Below are positions 1-9,672 of a stretch of 64,000 nt of DNA, one piece after another. The notes below the pieces were generated by a model that saw only the letters and a list, made by a program, of their open reading frames with translations, was not told where the DNA came from and ran no database searches. The stretch's first letter is position 1; every line of letters begins with the position of its first letter. Origin of the DNA: JAMXLO01 sp963776505 (GTDB lineage Bacteria > Pseudomonadota > Alphaproteobacteria > Acetobacterales > Acetobacteraceae); NCBI GenBank assembly GCA_963776505.1, contig CAVZNH010000084.1:62001-126000 (forward strand), written 5' to 3'. Position numbers and translations under genes: made by a program.

Positions 1-2
1 TC

Positions 3-446
3 CCGACGCCGATGAACTTCTCGTTCGGCCGCGCTCCGCCGCAGGAGCGCGCGCCGACGCGTGCGTCGCCGCACGCGCCGAACACGCTCGACTTCTCGCT
101 TGCACCGCGCGAGGGCGCCACCGACAACTCACCGTTCTCACGCGTGGCCGGCGCGCGTGTCGGTCCGGACTGGCGCAACCTGCTCAGCGCATGGGTGCGC
201 GCGCATGCTTACTACCCGGAGCAGGCGGCGATGAACGGCGAGGACGGCGACGCCATGGTGCAGGTTGTCGCCAATCCGAGCGGCCACGTCACCTCGGTCG
301 AGATCAAGATGCGGTCCGGCTCGCGCTGGCTGGACCTGGCCCTGATTGCGCTATTCCGTGACGCCGATCTGCCGCCGCTGCTGGGCGAGTCGGAGCCGAT
401 CACCTTCAACTTCACGATGCACTACATCCTGATCCGAATGCGGTGA
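3..446 (+). CDS. TonB C-terminal domain protein (5'-truncated by window edge)
   Basis: The reading frame is open to the first base, so the gene begins upstream; the first internal ATG is at 12. The C-terminal ~85 residues read like a TonB C-terminal domain: a beta-strand with GHVTSVEIKMRSGS, then WLDLALIALFRDADLPPLL, then a final strand ITFNFTMHYIL. In TonB this domain contacts outer-membrane receptors and passes on proton-motive-force energy. The visible N-terminal part is Pro/Arg-rich, as in a periplasmic linker. The stop overlaps the GTG start of the next lipoprotein gene, suggesting translational coupling. The inner-membrane anchor cannot be seen, so a TonB-like protein outside iron uptake is equally possible. 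Confidence 0.7.
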   Translation, partial: PTPMNFSFGRAPPQERAPTRASPHAPNTLDFSLAPREGATDNSPFSRVAGARVGPDWRNLLSAWVRAHAYYPEQAAMNGEDGDAMVQVVANPSGHVTSVEIKMRSGSRWLDLALIALFRDADLPPLLGESEPITFNFTMHYILIRMR

Positions 447-1078
447 GGACGCTGGTCGTCGCGCTGTTGGCCGGCTGGCTTGCCGGCTGTGCCGTCACGC
501 CCGTCGCGGGTCCGGTACCGCGTGGCGACGCCACAGTCTACGTGGTGGGCCGCGGCTGGCACACCGATATCGGATTGCCGGTGGACGAGGTGACTGGCCC
601 GCTCGCGTCATTGGAGAGCGACTTTCCCGGCGTTCGCTTCATGGTCTTCGGCTTCGGCGAGCGAGAGTACTACATGGAGCGCAAGGAAGGGTCAGGCGAG
701 ATGCTGGGCGCGCTGCTGCCGAGCAAGAGCGCAATCCTGATGACCGCGCTGAACGCGCCGCCGACCGAGGCGTTCGCGGACCACGATGTCGTGGTCCTGC
801 ATCTGCCAAGCGATGATGTGGCGCGTATTGCCGCGCGGCTATGGGATGGGCTGGAAAAGCATGCCGATGGTTCGGCCGTGCGGCTTGCGGACGGGCCCTA
901 TGTCGGCAGCATGTTCTACGCCTCGACTGAAACCTACGACGGGTTCCACACGTGCAACACCTGGACCGCGCTGGTGTTGCGCGACGGCGGTCTGCCGATG
1001 GACACGCATGTGCTGTTCGCCGGCCAGGTCATGCAGCAGGTGTCGCGAATCGCCGAGATGCAGGCACGCATCGAGTGA
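443..1078 (+). CDS. DUF2459 / TIGR02117-type lipoprotein
   Basis: A 211-residue protein with a lipoprotein signal peptide: the hydrophobic stretch ends in a lipobox with Cys around residue 16 (GWLAGC). The mature part carries the motifs I associate with the DUF2459 family: a strand ending in GRGWHTDIGLP, a GFGEREYYM segment and a C-terminal CNTWTALVLRDGGLP. The biochemical role of this family is not known to me. The GTG start at 443 overlaps the preceding TonB-like stop by four bases, so the two are probably co-translated. It likely sits in the inner or outer membrane facing the periplasm. Confidence 0.7.
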   Translation: MRTLVVALLAGWLAGCAVTPVAGPVPRGDATVYVVGRGWHTDIGLPVDEVTGPLASLESDFPGVRFMVFGFGEREYYMERKEGSGEMLGALLPSKSAILMTALNAPPTEAFADHDVVVLHLPSDDVARIAARLWDGLEKHADGSAVRLADGPYVGSMFYASTETYDGFHTCNTWTALVLRDGGLPMDTHVLFAGQVMQQVSRIAEMQARIE

Positions 1079-1231
1079 TCAGCACGGCGGTGCCGTTCCG
1101 TTGGGGCAAACCGCGGTCGAGCCCGGCGGTACGACAATCGTGGTGTGCGACGGCGGTGGCGGGTTGCTGCTGCTGAAGCTGAGGCATCCGCCGAGCAGAA
1201 GCGGCAACAGGAGAGGCAGCAGCAGGCGCAT
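1079..1231 (-). CDS. Small lipoprotein, 50 aa
   Basis: A very short ORF starting at the ATG at 1231: MRLLLPLLLPLLLGGC is a compact signal peptide with a clear lipobox (LGGC). It is followed by a Pro/Ser-rich tail ending in STAVCPNGTAPPC with two cysteines. The ORF can be extended upstream to 1303, but the signal peptide fits the internal start. It converges on the DUF2459 gene with no spacing. No function can be assigned; tiny lipoproteins of this style occur widely in high-GC alphaproteobacteria. Confidence 0.55.
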   Translation of the reverse strand: MRLLLPLLLPLLLGGCLSFSSSNPPPPSHTTIVVPPGSTAVCPNGTAPPC

Positions 1232-1318
1232 GGGCGGACATCCTCGATAGCCAATCATTGCGAGGTGATACCTACCGGCCGCGGACAACCGCTGTCGCCT
1301 CACAAGGCTGTGTGGGTC

Positions 1319-1627
1319 TCATCGCAATTGCTCCACCTGCACGTGCGGCGTGCCTGGCCCACGCAGCAGGTCGCCGGGTTCGCCACGCAGGACATCGGAC
1401 GGTGGTGGATGCGCGTCATGACAGGCCATCCCCGGTGGCGTCAGCGGGACGGTGACATAGACCTGCCCGGTCGTGCCCGACGGCGCGCCCGTTCTGCCCG
1501 CGAGGTCGAGCGCCAACGGAAGCGTCGGGCCAGACGATGGCTCGGGCGCAGTGGGACAATCCGCGGGCTGGGCCACTGCGCTACACGACGTAGACGCCAG
1601 CAGCAGGATGGCAAGCGCGAAACGCAT
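1319..1627 (-). CDS. Exported protein of unknown function, 102 aa
   Basis: The N-terminus MRFALAILLLASTSCSAVAQ is a convincing Sec signal peptide; cleavage after AVA or a lipobox at STSC are both possible. The mature part is Pro-rich with two cysteines and no recognised domain. It starts 24 bases downstream of the hpnN stop on the same strand, so it may be the distal gene of that transcript. Reality is supported by the signal peptide and the absence of a competing frame; function unknown. Confidence 0.5.
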   Translation of the reverse strand: MRFALAILLLASTSCSAVAQPADCPTAPEPSSGPTLPLALDLAGRTGAPSGTTGQVYVTVPLTPPGMACHDAHPPPSDVLRGEPGDLLRGPGTPHVQVEQLR

Positions 1628-1651
1628 GGGTGAAAACGTAAGCTGCGCGGG

Positions 1652-4247
1652 TTAACGCTCGGTTCGCGCGTGCACGGTGGACAGCAGCGCGGGAATGAAC
1701 ACCAGGCTCGCCAACAAAGTGCAGGCCAGGCTGATAAGCAGCAGTCGTCCCATGCTCGCGGTGCCGGGGTGCTCCGATAGTGCGAGCGAGCCGAATGCCG
1801 TGCCGGTGGTCAGCGCCGAGAACACGATGGCCCGTGCCGTGGCGGATCCGAGAACCGCACGCCGTCCCGCACGCCAGTTCATCACGAAGTAGACGTTGAA
1901 CGACACGCCGACGCCGAGCAGCAGCGGCAGCGCGATGATGTTCGCGAAGTTGAGCGGCAACGGCAGCAGCACGGCCACCAGCAGGGTCAGCAGGGCCGAC
2001 AGGATGAGCGGGGCCAGCACCAGTCCGACATCGAGCACGCGCCGCAACGCCACCAGCAGAATGAGGGTGATCGACACGATCGCGATCAACGCCGCGTCGC
2101 GGAAGGCATTCACGATGGTTCTGCTGGTCGCCTCGATGGTCACTGCCGATCCGCCTGCATTCGGCGCGATCGCCGTCACCTGGTCAACGAACTGTGCGAG
2201 GCCCTGACTGGTGCGTGCCTCCGGCGTGGACAGCACCTGCACGCGCGCTCGCCCATCGGGCAACAGCCAGTCGCGCGAAACGTCTGGCGGAATCGAGGCG
2301 AGCGTCACCGGTTCGGCACCCAGCACGGTGCGCAGCCGATCGAGCTGATCGGGCAGAAAGCGCGTCAGATCGCGATCAGTGACGAGCAGCACGTCATCGT
2401 TTGCTGTCAGCAGCTTGTGCAGATCGGCGTCGATCGCGCCAAGCGGGTGGTCCTTCGGCAACTTCGCCAGTGCCGGATCGATCTGCGCCAGCGCGGTCTT
2501 TGCCGCCAGACGTATCTGCTCCGGCGTGATCGGCGCCGGCGGCGCATGTGGCAGCAAGGTCGGCGCCAGAATCGAATTGGCATCGGCGATGATGGCAAGC
2601 TTCGCCTGCTGGTCATCCGGCACGAAGCTTTGAATGTCGATCACCTTCGACACGGTGGGCAGCTTGACCAGCTTCGCCTTCAGCGCCTCGGCTGCCGCCA
2701 CATTCGGTTCGATCAGGCTGATGCTGTATGGATTGGTGACCGGATTGTCCATCAGGTCGTACAGCGTGCGCATCGCCTCGGTGTTCGGGTTCTTGGTGTG
2801 CAGCGGATCGGAATCGAACTCGAGGTGCGGCGAGACCGCGATCGCGAGCGCCGCGAGCACGGCGGCGGCCACGAGAATCGGCCGGCGATGCCGGGCAAAG
2901 ATTGGATCGAACGGCGCCAGCCAGGTGAAGCCGACCACCGCCGCCTCGCCGCGTGGATGGCACAGCGTGATGACGGCGGGCAGAAAGCCCAACGTGCAGA
3001 GGAAGGCGATCAGCATGCCGACGCCCGCGATCAGTCCGAGCTCCGCCACGCCGGAAAATGCCGTCGGCACGAACCCGAAAAAACCGGACGATGTCGCGAT
3101 CGCGGCGATCAGGATCTGATCGCCGGCGCGGACCGCGTTCTGCCGCATCGCCTCGGCTGGATCGGGATATTCGAATCGCCGTTCGCGGTAGCGCACCGAG
3201 AACTGGATGGCGAAATCCACCGCGATGCCGACGAACAGGATGCCGAAGCCGACCGAGACCAGATTGAGGGTGCCGACCGCCACCGAGGCGAACAGCAGCG
3301 TGAGCATCAGGCCGAGCCCGAGGGTCGCCAGGATCGGCAGGATCAGCCGCCAGGTCTTCACGGCGAGGAACAACCACAGCGTGATCAGCACCACGCTGCC
3401 GATCAGCCCGGCGACTGCGCCATGCACGACGGTGGCGAACTCTTCGTCCGCCAGCGCCACCTGCCCGGTGATGCGCACACGCGCATCGCCTGACTTGACG
3501 AATTCCAGGTTGGCGATGACGTCACGCATGGCGTCCGTCGCCTCGCCGCCCGGCTGCAACGCGCCAAAGTCCAGTTTCGGCTGCACCAGCACGAAGGTGT
3601 ACTTGCCGGCGAGATCATTGAGCGCGCTGCCGCCCAGCAGCGCCTGCCAGGAGAGTGGCTGCGGATGACCGGACAGCGCGTCCGCCATCGCCTGGTGGAA
3701 CGCTTCGAGCGAGGGCAGGTAGGGGCCGAGGTCGACGTCGCCCCTGGTGACGCCCATGCCGAGCAGCGACAGCGCCGAAAACAGGCCGCGCGACGTCGGG
3801 TCGGCGACCAGTTGGCCGAGGAACGGCTGGGCGTCGATGGTGCGGTCCATCAGATCGCTGAGTTGCTTCGTGTCGAGGAACAGCAGCCCCTCCTTGCGGA
3901 GGAAGGGCGAGGCGTCAGGTCGGCGCACCGAGTTGAAATGCGTGTGATCCTTGGCCAGCGCATCGGCCAGCGCAGCGGCCGTGGCGTCTGCCTCCTCCGG
4001 CTCATGCGCATCGATCACTGCCACGAGCAGACCGCGTGAACTGCGGGAAGGCCTTGTCGAGCTCGGTGGCCTGCTGCCGCCAGGGCAGGCTGCTGGAGAA
4101 CATGCGGTCGGTGTCGGTGCTGACGCTGAGGTGGGTGACTGCGTAGTAGGCGGAGAAGGCGGCCAGCAGCAGACCGCCCAGCGCCACGGCTAGCGCGTGG
4201 CGGCGGCTGAATTCGGCCAATCCGACGATAAGGCGGTTCAGGATCAT
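1652..4247 (-). CDS. hpnN: Hopanoid-associated RND transporter HpnN (MMPL family), one frame break
   Basis: The protein is encoded in two frames that join near 4030. The first 70 residues (start ATG 4247; membrane segment around ALAVALGGLLLAAFSAYYAV, then DTDRMFSS and ELDKAFPQFT) lie in one frame. The remaining ~790 residues, from LLVAVIDAHEPEEADATA, lie in the next. Removing one base in the acgcggtctg stretch restores a ~865-residue protein, the usual HpnN length. Two MMPL-type membrane blocks are visible, each with a cluster of hydrophobic segments after a large periplasmic loop. HpnN moves hopanoids towards the outer membrane in alphaproteobacteria. No other hopanoid gene is in the window. 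The break is more likely a sequence error than inactivation. Confidence 0.85.
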
Positions 4248-4394
4248 CCCGGGTCGCAGCAGTGTGGCGGCCCGGCGGTTGCGGGCGCCGTGTGATAGTC
4301 GCTCAGGGGCGGCTGGTCTACGCCGCGCCTCGGCGGTTTTCACACGATCGCCCTGGCGGTAGGAGATGCGCCGGATAGACAGGAGGCGGTTCCC

Positions 4395-5540
4395 ATGTCC
4401 ACGTCCAGTGCAGCGAAAGACCGGGTCAGGCCACGCAGCCTGCCGCCGTTCCGCGCCGACCATGTGGGCAGCCTGCTGCGCCCTCGTGAGCTGGCCGAGG
4501 CCCGCGCCTCGCACAAGGCCGGGACACTGCCAGCCGACGCATTGCGCGCCGTGGAGGACCGCTGCATCGCGGCGGCGATTCGCCGGCAGGAAGAGGTGGG
4601 GCTGCGCGCCGCCACCGATGGCGAATACCGGCGCGCATTCTGGCACTTCGATTTCGTCTCCGGGCTGGACGGCGTCGAACTGTATGAGCCGGAGCAGAAG
4701 GTGCAGTTCAAGGGCGGCCTGCCGCTGCCGCTTGCACTGCGTGTCACCGGACCGATCCGCTGGAACAGGCCGGTGATGGTGGACGACTTCCGCTTCGTCG
4801 CCGGCCACGTGGCGAGCGCGATGCCGAAGATGACCATTCCGTCGCCTTCCGTGGTGCATTTCCGCGGCGGGCGGCGCGCGATCGATGCGAAGACCTATCC
4901 GGACATGGATGGGTTCTTCGCCGATCTGGGCGAGGCGTACAACAAGGCGGTGGCGGCGTTTGGGGCGGCGGGGTGCCGCTATCTGCAGCTCGACGAGGTG
5001 AATATCGCGTATCTGTGCGATCCGGAGCAGATCGCGGGGCTGAAGGCGCGCGGCGAGCACGTGGAGAACCTGCTGGCGGTGTACGCTGGCATGTTGAACC
5101 GCGCGATCGAGGGGAGGCCGGATGGCATGGTGATCAGCATGCATCTGTGCCGCGGCAACTTCCGCTCGCACTGGGTTGCGTCGGGTGGCTATGAGCCGGT
5201 GGCTGAGGCGCTGTTCAACCAGATCAACGCTGATGCGTATTTTATGGAGTATGACAGCGATCGTGCCGGTGGGTTCGAGCCGCTGCGCTTTGTGCCGCGC
5301 GGGAACAAGGTGGTGGTGCTCGGGCTGGTGACCAGCAAGTCGGGCGCGCTGGAGAGCAAGGACGAACTGAAGCGTCGGATCGACGAGGCGGCGAAGTATC
5401 TGCCGCTCGATCAGCTTGCGTTGTCGCCGCAGTGCGGCTTCGCCAGCACCGAGGAAGGCAATGTGCTGACCGAGGACGAGCAGTGGGCCAAGCTGCGGCT
5501 GTGCGTCGAGGTTGCGCGCGAGGTGTGGGGCGGGGTGTGA
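4395..5540 (+). CDS. Cobalamin-independent methionine synthase-like (MetE C-terminal domain) protein
   Basis: A 381-residue protein with a strong Shine-Dalgarno AGGAGG at 4381. It matches the single-domain MetE/UROD-like fold: N-terminal FRADHVGSLLRP, central QLDEVNIAYLCD, and the zinc-site elements SMHLCRGN (His and Cys), FMEYDSDRAGGFEPL (Glu) and LSPQCGFAS (Cys). These are the four zinc ligands that activate a thiol acceptor in MetE. Full MetE is ~750 residues and carries an N-terminal folate half that is absent here. This belongs to the shorter COG0620 group, whose methyl donor and thiol substrate are uncertain. It stands alone on its strand before the glycosyltransferase. Confidence 0.85.
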   Translation: MSTSSAAKDRVRPRSLPPFRADHVGSLLRPRELAEARASHKAGTLPADALRAVEDRCIAAAIRRQEEVGLRAATDGEYRRAFWHFDFVSGLDGVELYEPEQKVQFKGGLPLPLALRVTGPIRWNRPVMVDDFRFVAGHVASAMPKMTIPSPSVVHFRGGRRAIDAKTYPDMDGFFADLGEAYNKAVAAFGAAGCRYLQLDEVNIAYLCDPEQIAGLKARGEHVENLLAVYAGMLNRAIEGRPDGMVISMHLCRGNFRSHWVASGGYEPVAEALFNQINADAYFMEYDSDRAGGFEPLRFVPRGNKVVVLGLVTSKSGALESKDELKRRIDEAAKYLPLDQLALSPQCGFASTEEGNVLTEDEQWAKLRLCVEVAREVWGGV

Positions 5541-5564
5541 GGTAGAGCCGGATCTGGCGGCGCG

Positions 5565-5603
5565 GCCCCCTCCCCCGCCCCCCTCCCGCGAGGGGAGGGG
5601 GAG
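5565..5603. repeat. C-rich/G-rich intergenic palindrome
   Basis: A run of C-rich sequence followed by its G-rich complement around a GCG loop (CCCCTCCCGCGAGGGGAGGG) forms a stable hairpin between the MetE-like gene and the glycosyltransferase. A related copy with a TTGC loop lies at 55234-55276. Such elements are dispersed intergenic repeats in high-GC proteobacteria. Here it runs into the expected 5' end of the next gene. Confidence 0.6.
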
Positions 5604-5630
5604 AAAGTTGGTATCGTCGTCCTGCTGCTG

Positions 5631-7050
5631 GTGGCGACGGGGCTGCGGGTGGCGTTCGGGGCGGCGCTGGGGCTGGGCGTTGATGAAAGCTACATGGTCG
5701 CGTCGGGGCGGGTGCTGAGCCTCGGGTATTACGACCATCCTCCGGTGGCGTGGTGGCTGAGTTGGGGCGCCGCACATCTGTTCGGCAGCGAGGCGCCCAT
5801 CGTGGTGCGCCTGCCTTTCATCGCGCTGTTCGCGCTATCGACGTGGCTGATGTACCGGCTGGGCACGGCGATCGCCGATGCGCGTGCCGGGCTGTGGGCG
5901 GCGGTGCTGCTGAACCTGTCGCCGGTATTCGGCGTGACCACGGGCACCTGGGTGCTGCCGGATGGGCCGCTGGACTGCGCGCTGCTCGGGGCGGCGCTTT
6001 GCCTGGTCCGCGCATTGGAGCGCGGAACGCTGGCGTGGTGGCTGGGTGCCGGCGTCTGCGCGGGGCTGGCGCTGCTGTCGAAGTATTCGGCCGGCCTGAC
6101 GATGATCGGCGCGGTGCTTTATCTGCTGTCGAGCCGCATGCATCGGCATTGGCTGGCGACCCCGAGAGCCGTGGCTCGCGGCCCTGGTCGCACTGCTGAT
6201 GTTCGCGCCGGTGCTGGCGTGGAATGCGACGCATGGCTGGGTATCGTTCGCGTTCCAGGGTGGGCGAGCCGAAGGGATGCAGCTTCGGCCGCTTGGACCG
6301 CTGGTGACGCTTGCCGGCGAGGCGCTGTTCGTCCTGCCGTGGCTGTGGGTGCCAATGATGGTGGTGTTCGTCATGGCGCTGCGGCGTGGTCCGAGCGAGT
6401 GGCGGTCCTGGTTGCTGTGCTGTCTGGCCGCACCGCCGATCGTGGTGTTTGCGCTGATCTCAGCCTGGTCCAGCCAGCGCGTGCTGTTCCATTGGGCCGC
6501 TCCTGGTTACCTGATGCTGTTTCCGCTGCTGGGCGAGGCGTCGCCCATCGGATAGGCCGGCCCGTGGTGCGGCGTGCGCTGTACGGCACGGCGGTCTTTG
6601 TGGTTCTCGCGATGGTCGTGGTCGCAACGCAGGTGCGGTTTGACTGGCTGCATCCGGCGATCGCCGCGCGTCGCGCGCGACGATCCCGATGTCGAGGCGG
6701 TGGACTGGACCTCGCTGCGTGACAGCGTGGCTCCTGGCGCGATCGTCGGCGTGCCGGACTGGCGCGACGCCGGGAAGATCGCCTACGCACTCGGCCCCAA
6801 TGTGACGGTGCTGTGCCTGAACCGGGATTGCCGCCAGTTCGGCATCACCTGGCCGCCGGCGCGCTTCATCGGTGCCGATATGCTGATCCTGGCGCCCGAG
6901 CACCGCGAGCGTGTGGCCGCCGAACTGGGTCCCGTGTTCGACAGCATCGAGCCGCTTCCCGATGCATCGATCCGTCATGCCGGACGCACGTTGCGGACGG
7001 TGGCGGTGTTCCAGGCCAAGGGGCTGCGCGTCTGGCCGCCTCCTGGGTGA
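5631..7050 (+). CDS. GT39/PMT-type membrane glycosyltransferase, three frame breaks
   Basis: The reconstructed product (~475 residues) resembles the dolichyl-phosphate-mannose mannosyltransferase/ArnT-like family (PMT_2). An early luminal DES precedes a YYDHPPVAWWLSW segment, followed by many hydrophobic helices and a small soluble C-terminal domain. The frame changes near 6165 (extra base in gagag), near 6548 (missing base) and near 6675 (extra base in a cgcgcg run). Protein similarity is continuous across all three. No ATG precedes the conserved N-terminus: the frame runs back into the palindrome at 5565-5603, and GTG 5631 is only the first usable start. The family transfers a sugar from a polyprenyl carrier to lipid or protein on the periplasmic side; the substrate here is unknown. 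It could be a pseudogene. Confidence 0.7.
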
Positions 7051-7068
7051 TGGCATAATACTTGCTGC

Positions 7069-7974
7069 ATGGAGACCGTGCTCGATCGTGTCCTCAGCCC
7101 TGCGGAACTGCGCGCGCTGTCCGGCCGGAACAACGCCGCGGGCGCCCGGCGCGTAGCGATCCATGCCGCGCTGCTGATCGGCGACCGGCTGGCTGGTCGC
7201 GATAGCTCGGGACCGATGACGTTGATCCCGGCCATGCTGGCGTTCGGGTTGGTGCAGGTCGCGCTGTTCGCGCCGGCGCACGAGGCGACGCATCAGACCG
7301 CCTTCGCCTCGCGCAGGGCGAACCTGATCGTCGGCTGGCTGGCGGCATGTCCGTCGCTGCTCAACCTGCACTTCTACACGGCGTTTCACTTCGCCCATCA
7401 CCGGCACACGCAGATAGCGGGTCAGGATCCGGAACTGGATATGGCGGCGCCGGACGATCTGGGCGCGTATGTGCGACGAATACTGGGCGTGCCGTATTGG
7501 CGGCTGCGGTTGCTCGTCATCGGCGATTGCTGGCGTGGCGATCTCAGTCGCTATCCTTACGTCTCGACGCAGGCAGCGCCGGCGATCATCCGCAGCGTGC
7601 GCGCGATGAGTGCCGTGCTGGTGGGCGGGTCGGTGGCTTCGGCGCTGCTGTTCGGCTGGGCGACGCCGTTTGTCTTCTGGATCCTGCCGCAGGTGCTCTG
7701 CCAGCCGTTCCTGCGGGCCTATGTGCTGGCGGAGCACACCGGCTGCACCATGGACCGCAATGGGCTGACCAACACGCGCACCACGCTGACCAGCCGGGCG
7801 GTGCGGCTGCTGATGTGGAACATGCCGTTCCACGCCGAGCACCATCTTTACCCGTCAATCCCGTTCCATCGGCTTCCCGACGCGCATGTCGCCATCCGCG
7901 ACCGGCTGGGCTTCGTGCAGCATGGCTATGTGCGTTGGAATATGCTTATGGTGCGAAAGCTGGCGGCCCGCTGA
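7069..7974 (+). CDS. Membrane fatty acid desaturase
   Basis: A 301-residue integral membrane protein with the three histidine boxes of the di-iron desaturase superfamily: HEATH near residue 66, HFAHHRH near 105-111, and HAEHH near 249-253, separated by hydrophobic stretches (for example the AVLVGGSVASALLF region). These eight histidines bind the di-iron centre that inserts double bonds or hydroxylates acyl chains or carotenoids with O2 and an electron donor. The ATG at 7069 follows the glycosyltransferase stop by 18 bases. Whether the substrate is a phospholipid acyl chain or another lipid cannot be read from the sequence. Confidence 0.88.
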   Translation: METVLDRVLSPAELRALSGRNNAAGARRVAIHAALLIGDRLAGRDSSGPMTLIPAMLAFGLVQVALFAPAHEATHQTAFASRRANLIVGWLAACPSLLNLHFYTAFHFAHHRHTQIAGQDPELDMAAPDDLGAYVRRILGVPYWRLRLLVIGDCWRGDLSRYPYVSTQAAPAIIRSVRAMSAVLVGGSVASALLFGWATPFVFWILPQVLCQPFLRAYVLAEHTGCTMDRNGLTNTRTTLTSRAVRLLMWNMPFHAEHHLYPSIPFHRLPDAHVAIRDRLGFVQHGYVRWNMLMVRKLAAR

Positions 7975-8028
7975 AGATAACCGGCTAAGTGACTGATCGG
8001 CCGCCGGTTACGCAGAGGGGAAACAAGC

Positions 8029-8730
8029 ATGTACATGACCCGCCGCGCCGGTGCCGAGTTCTTCGGCACCTTCTGGCTGACCTTTGGCGGCTGCGGCAGC
8101 GCCGTGCTGGCCGCAGCATTTCCCGCATTGGGAATTGGCTTTCTCGGTGTTGCATTCGCGTTCGGCCTGACCGTGCTGACAATGGCCTATGCGGTCGGCC
8201 ATATCTCGGGCGGCCACTTCAATCCTGCCGTCACCATCGGTCTGTGGGCAGGCAAGCGGTGCGCCAACAGCGATGTCATCCCTTACATCATCGCGCAGGT
8301 GGTCGGCGCCATCCTGGCGGCCGCGGTGCTGTACTGGATCGCGTCGGGCAAGCCGGGCTGGGTGCCCGACGGATTTGCCTCGAACGGCTACGGCGATCTC
8401 AGCCCAGGCAAGTACAGCCTTGGTTCGTGCCTGGCGATGGAAGTGCTGATGACGTTCTTCTTCCTGTTGATCATCATCGGCTGCACGTCGAAGGGCGCCG
8501 CGGTTGGCTTTGCCGGCATTCCGATCGGTCTTGCGCTGACATTGATCCATCTGGTGTCGATCCCGGTGACCAACACGTCGGTCAATCCGGCACGCAGCAC
8601 CGGGCCGGCACTGTTCGCCGGCGGCGCCTATGTGTCGCAGCTCTGGCTGTTCTGGCTCGCGCCGATCGTCGGTGCGGTGATCGCGGGCCTGGTCTCACGC
8701 TGGCTGCATGAGGCAAACGACACCGTGTAG
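8029..8730 (+). CDS. aqpZ: Aquaporin Z-like water channel
   Basis: A 233-residue MIP-family channel with both NPA motifs in context (GGHFNPAVTIG near residue 68 and NTSVNPARSTGPA near 187) and six hydrophobic helices. The aromatic/arginine filter Arg follows the second NPA (NPAR). Length and the start MTRRAGAEFFGTFWLTFGGCG match AqpZ. The cytoplasmic-membrane protein conducts water. A GAGGGGA ribosome-binding site precedes the ATG at 8029; an in-frame ATG two codons on is an alternative. It converges with the mitofilin-like gene five bases downstream. Confidence 0.93.
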   Translation: MYMTRRAGAEFFGTFWLTFGGCGSAVLAAAFPALGIGFLGVAFAFGLTVLTMAYAVGHISGGHFNPAVTIGLWAGKRCANSDVIPYIIAQVVGAILAAAVLYWIASGKPGWVPDGFASNGYGDLSPGKYSLGSCLAMEVLMTFFFLLIIIGCTSKGAAVGFAGIPIGLALTLIHLVSIPVTNTSVNPARSTGPALFAGGAYVSQLWLFWLAPIVGAVIAGLVSRWLHEANDTV

Positions 8731-8735
8731 CCGGA

Positions 8736-9515
8736 TCAGTTCGCCGCCCGCGTCCGCAGCGTCCTGGTCACCATGTCGCTGACGCGGGCGGCGATGGTAT
8801 CGGCGGCTACGCGCGCCTGTGCGTCGTCGCTCCAGTTGGCGAATACCGGCCGATACTCGTCGCTCAACTGACGCGTATCGTCCAGCGCACCAGCGATATC
8901 GACATCGGCAAGCCGTGCCGACGCCGATTGCAGCAGATCGAGCGACGGATCTACATCCGCAGACGTCGGCGGTGTGCTGCGCAGACGCGCCCAGACCGCC
9001 AGGTTCGTCATCCACGACTGAGGACCATCGCGCGACACCTGATCCAGGAGCGCGCGAAACTCCTGCCGAAGCTGCGTCGTGCCGGGGATGCCGGTGTGGG
9101 CATAGGGTTCGATCTTGTCGAGCAGAGGCTTCAGGTCGCCCAGATCGGTGCCGTCCGCGCGCACCATGGCAAGCTCGGCGGCAAACGGCATCGGCCGGCG
9201 CAGCGTGTCGCTGAGCCGGACCAGCGACAATGTGTGGATCAGCGCTGCCGCGGCATCCGCACGCTGCATAGCCGCGGTGAATCCTGCCTGCTGCTTCGCG
9301 AGCTGCGCCGTCACGGTGGCGAGGCGCTGGGAAATGTCCTCGGTGCGTCGGTCCTGCCGCATCACCGCGAGCGCGTTCTGTTGGGCAGTCCGCCCGAGCG
9401 GGGTGTGGATGCCGAATGTCGCGAGCGCGCCGTCCTCCCAGAATGGCGCGGTCAGCGCGATAACGAGAGCGGCCGCCGCGAGGGCGAGACTGTGTCGGGC
9501 CGGCATGGGGCGCAC
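8736..9515 (-). CDS. Mitofilin/Mic60-like inner-membrane protein
   Basis: A 259-residue protein with one N-terminal membrane helix (LALAAAALVIALTAPFW), a middle region likely to form a coiled coil (ISQRLATVTAQLAKQQAGFTAAMQRADA), and a C-terminal segment with the PFAAELAMVRADG and PYAHTGIPGTTQLRQEFRALL signature of alphaproteobacterial mitofilin homologues (COG4223). These are thought to shape inner membranes, as Mic60 does in mitochondria. In many relatives the gene sits by haem-biosynthesis genes; here it does not, and the protein is shorter than usual. The family call is from motif memory, so moderate. Confidence 0.55.
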   Translation of the reverse strand: MRPMPARHSLALAAAALVIALTAPFWEDGALATFGIHTPLGRTAQQNALAVMRQDRRTEDISQRLATVTAQLAKQQAGFTAAMQRADAAAALIHTLSLVRLSDTLRRPMPFAAELAMVRADGTDLGDLKPLLDKIEPYAHTGIPGTTQLRQEFRALLDQVSRDGPQSWMTNLAVWARLRSTPPTSADVDPSLDLLQSASARLADVDIAGALDDTRQLSDEYRPVFANWSDDAQARVAADTIAARVSDMVTRTLRTRAAN

Positions 9516-9672
9516 TGCGGGGGCTGGCGCCTGGTAGAATTCATCGGCCGGCGGCTCCAGGCGGCGGCAGGTCCTCCTTGGTCGTCATGGTAATGGGATT
9601 GCCCTCGCGCGCGCGTGAAGCGGCTACTGTCCGCCTTTTCGTTCTGGAATTCCACAGAAACGAGCGCGCCGG

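Noticed and set aside
2417..3493. 358-codon plus-strand ORF
   Set aside because: Antisense to hpnN; Arg/Asp/Gln-rich composition typical of shadow frames in high-GC DNA, no domain.
4248..5777. Minus-strand 591-codon ORF over the MetE-like gene
   Set aside because: Only its last ~81 codons (the HpnN N-terminus) are real; the rest is antisense to the MetE-like gene.
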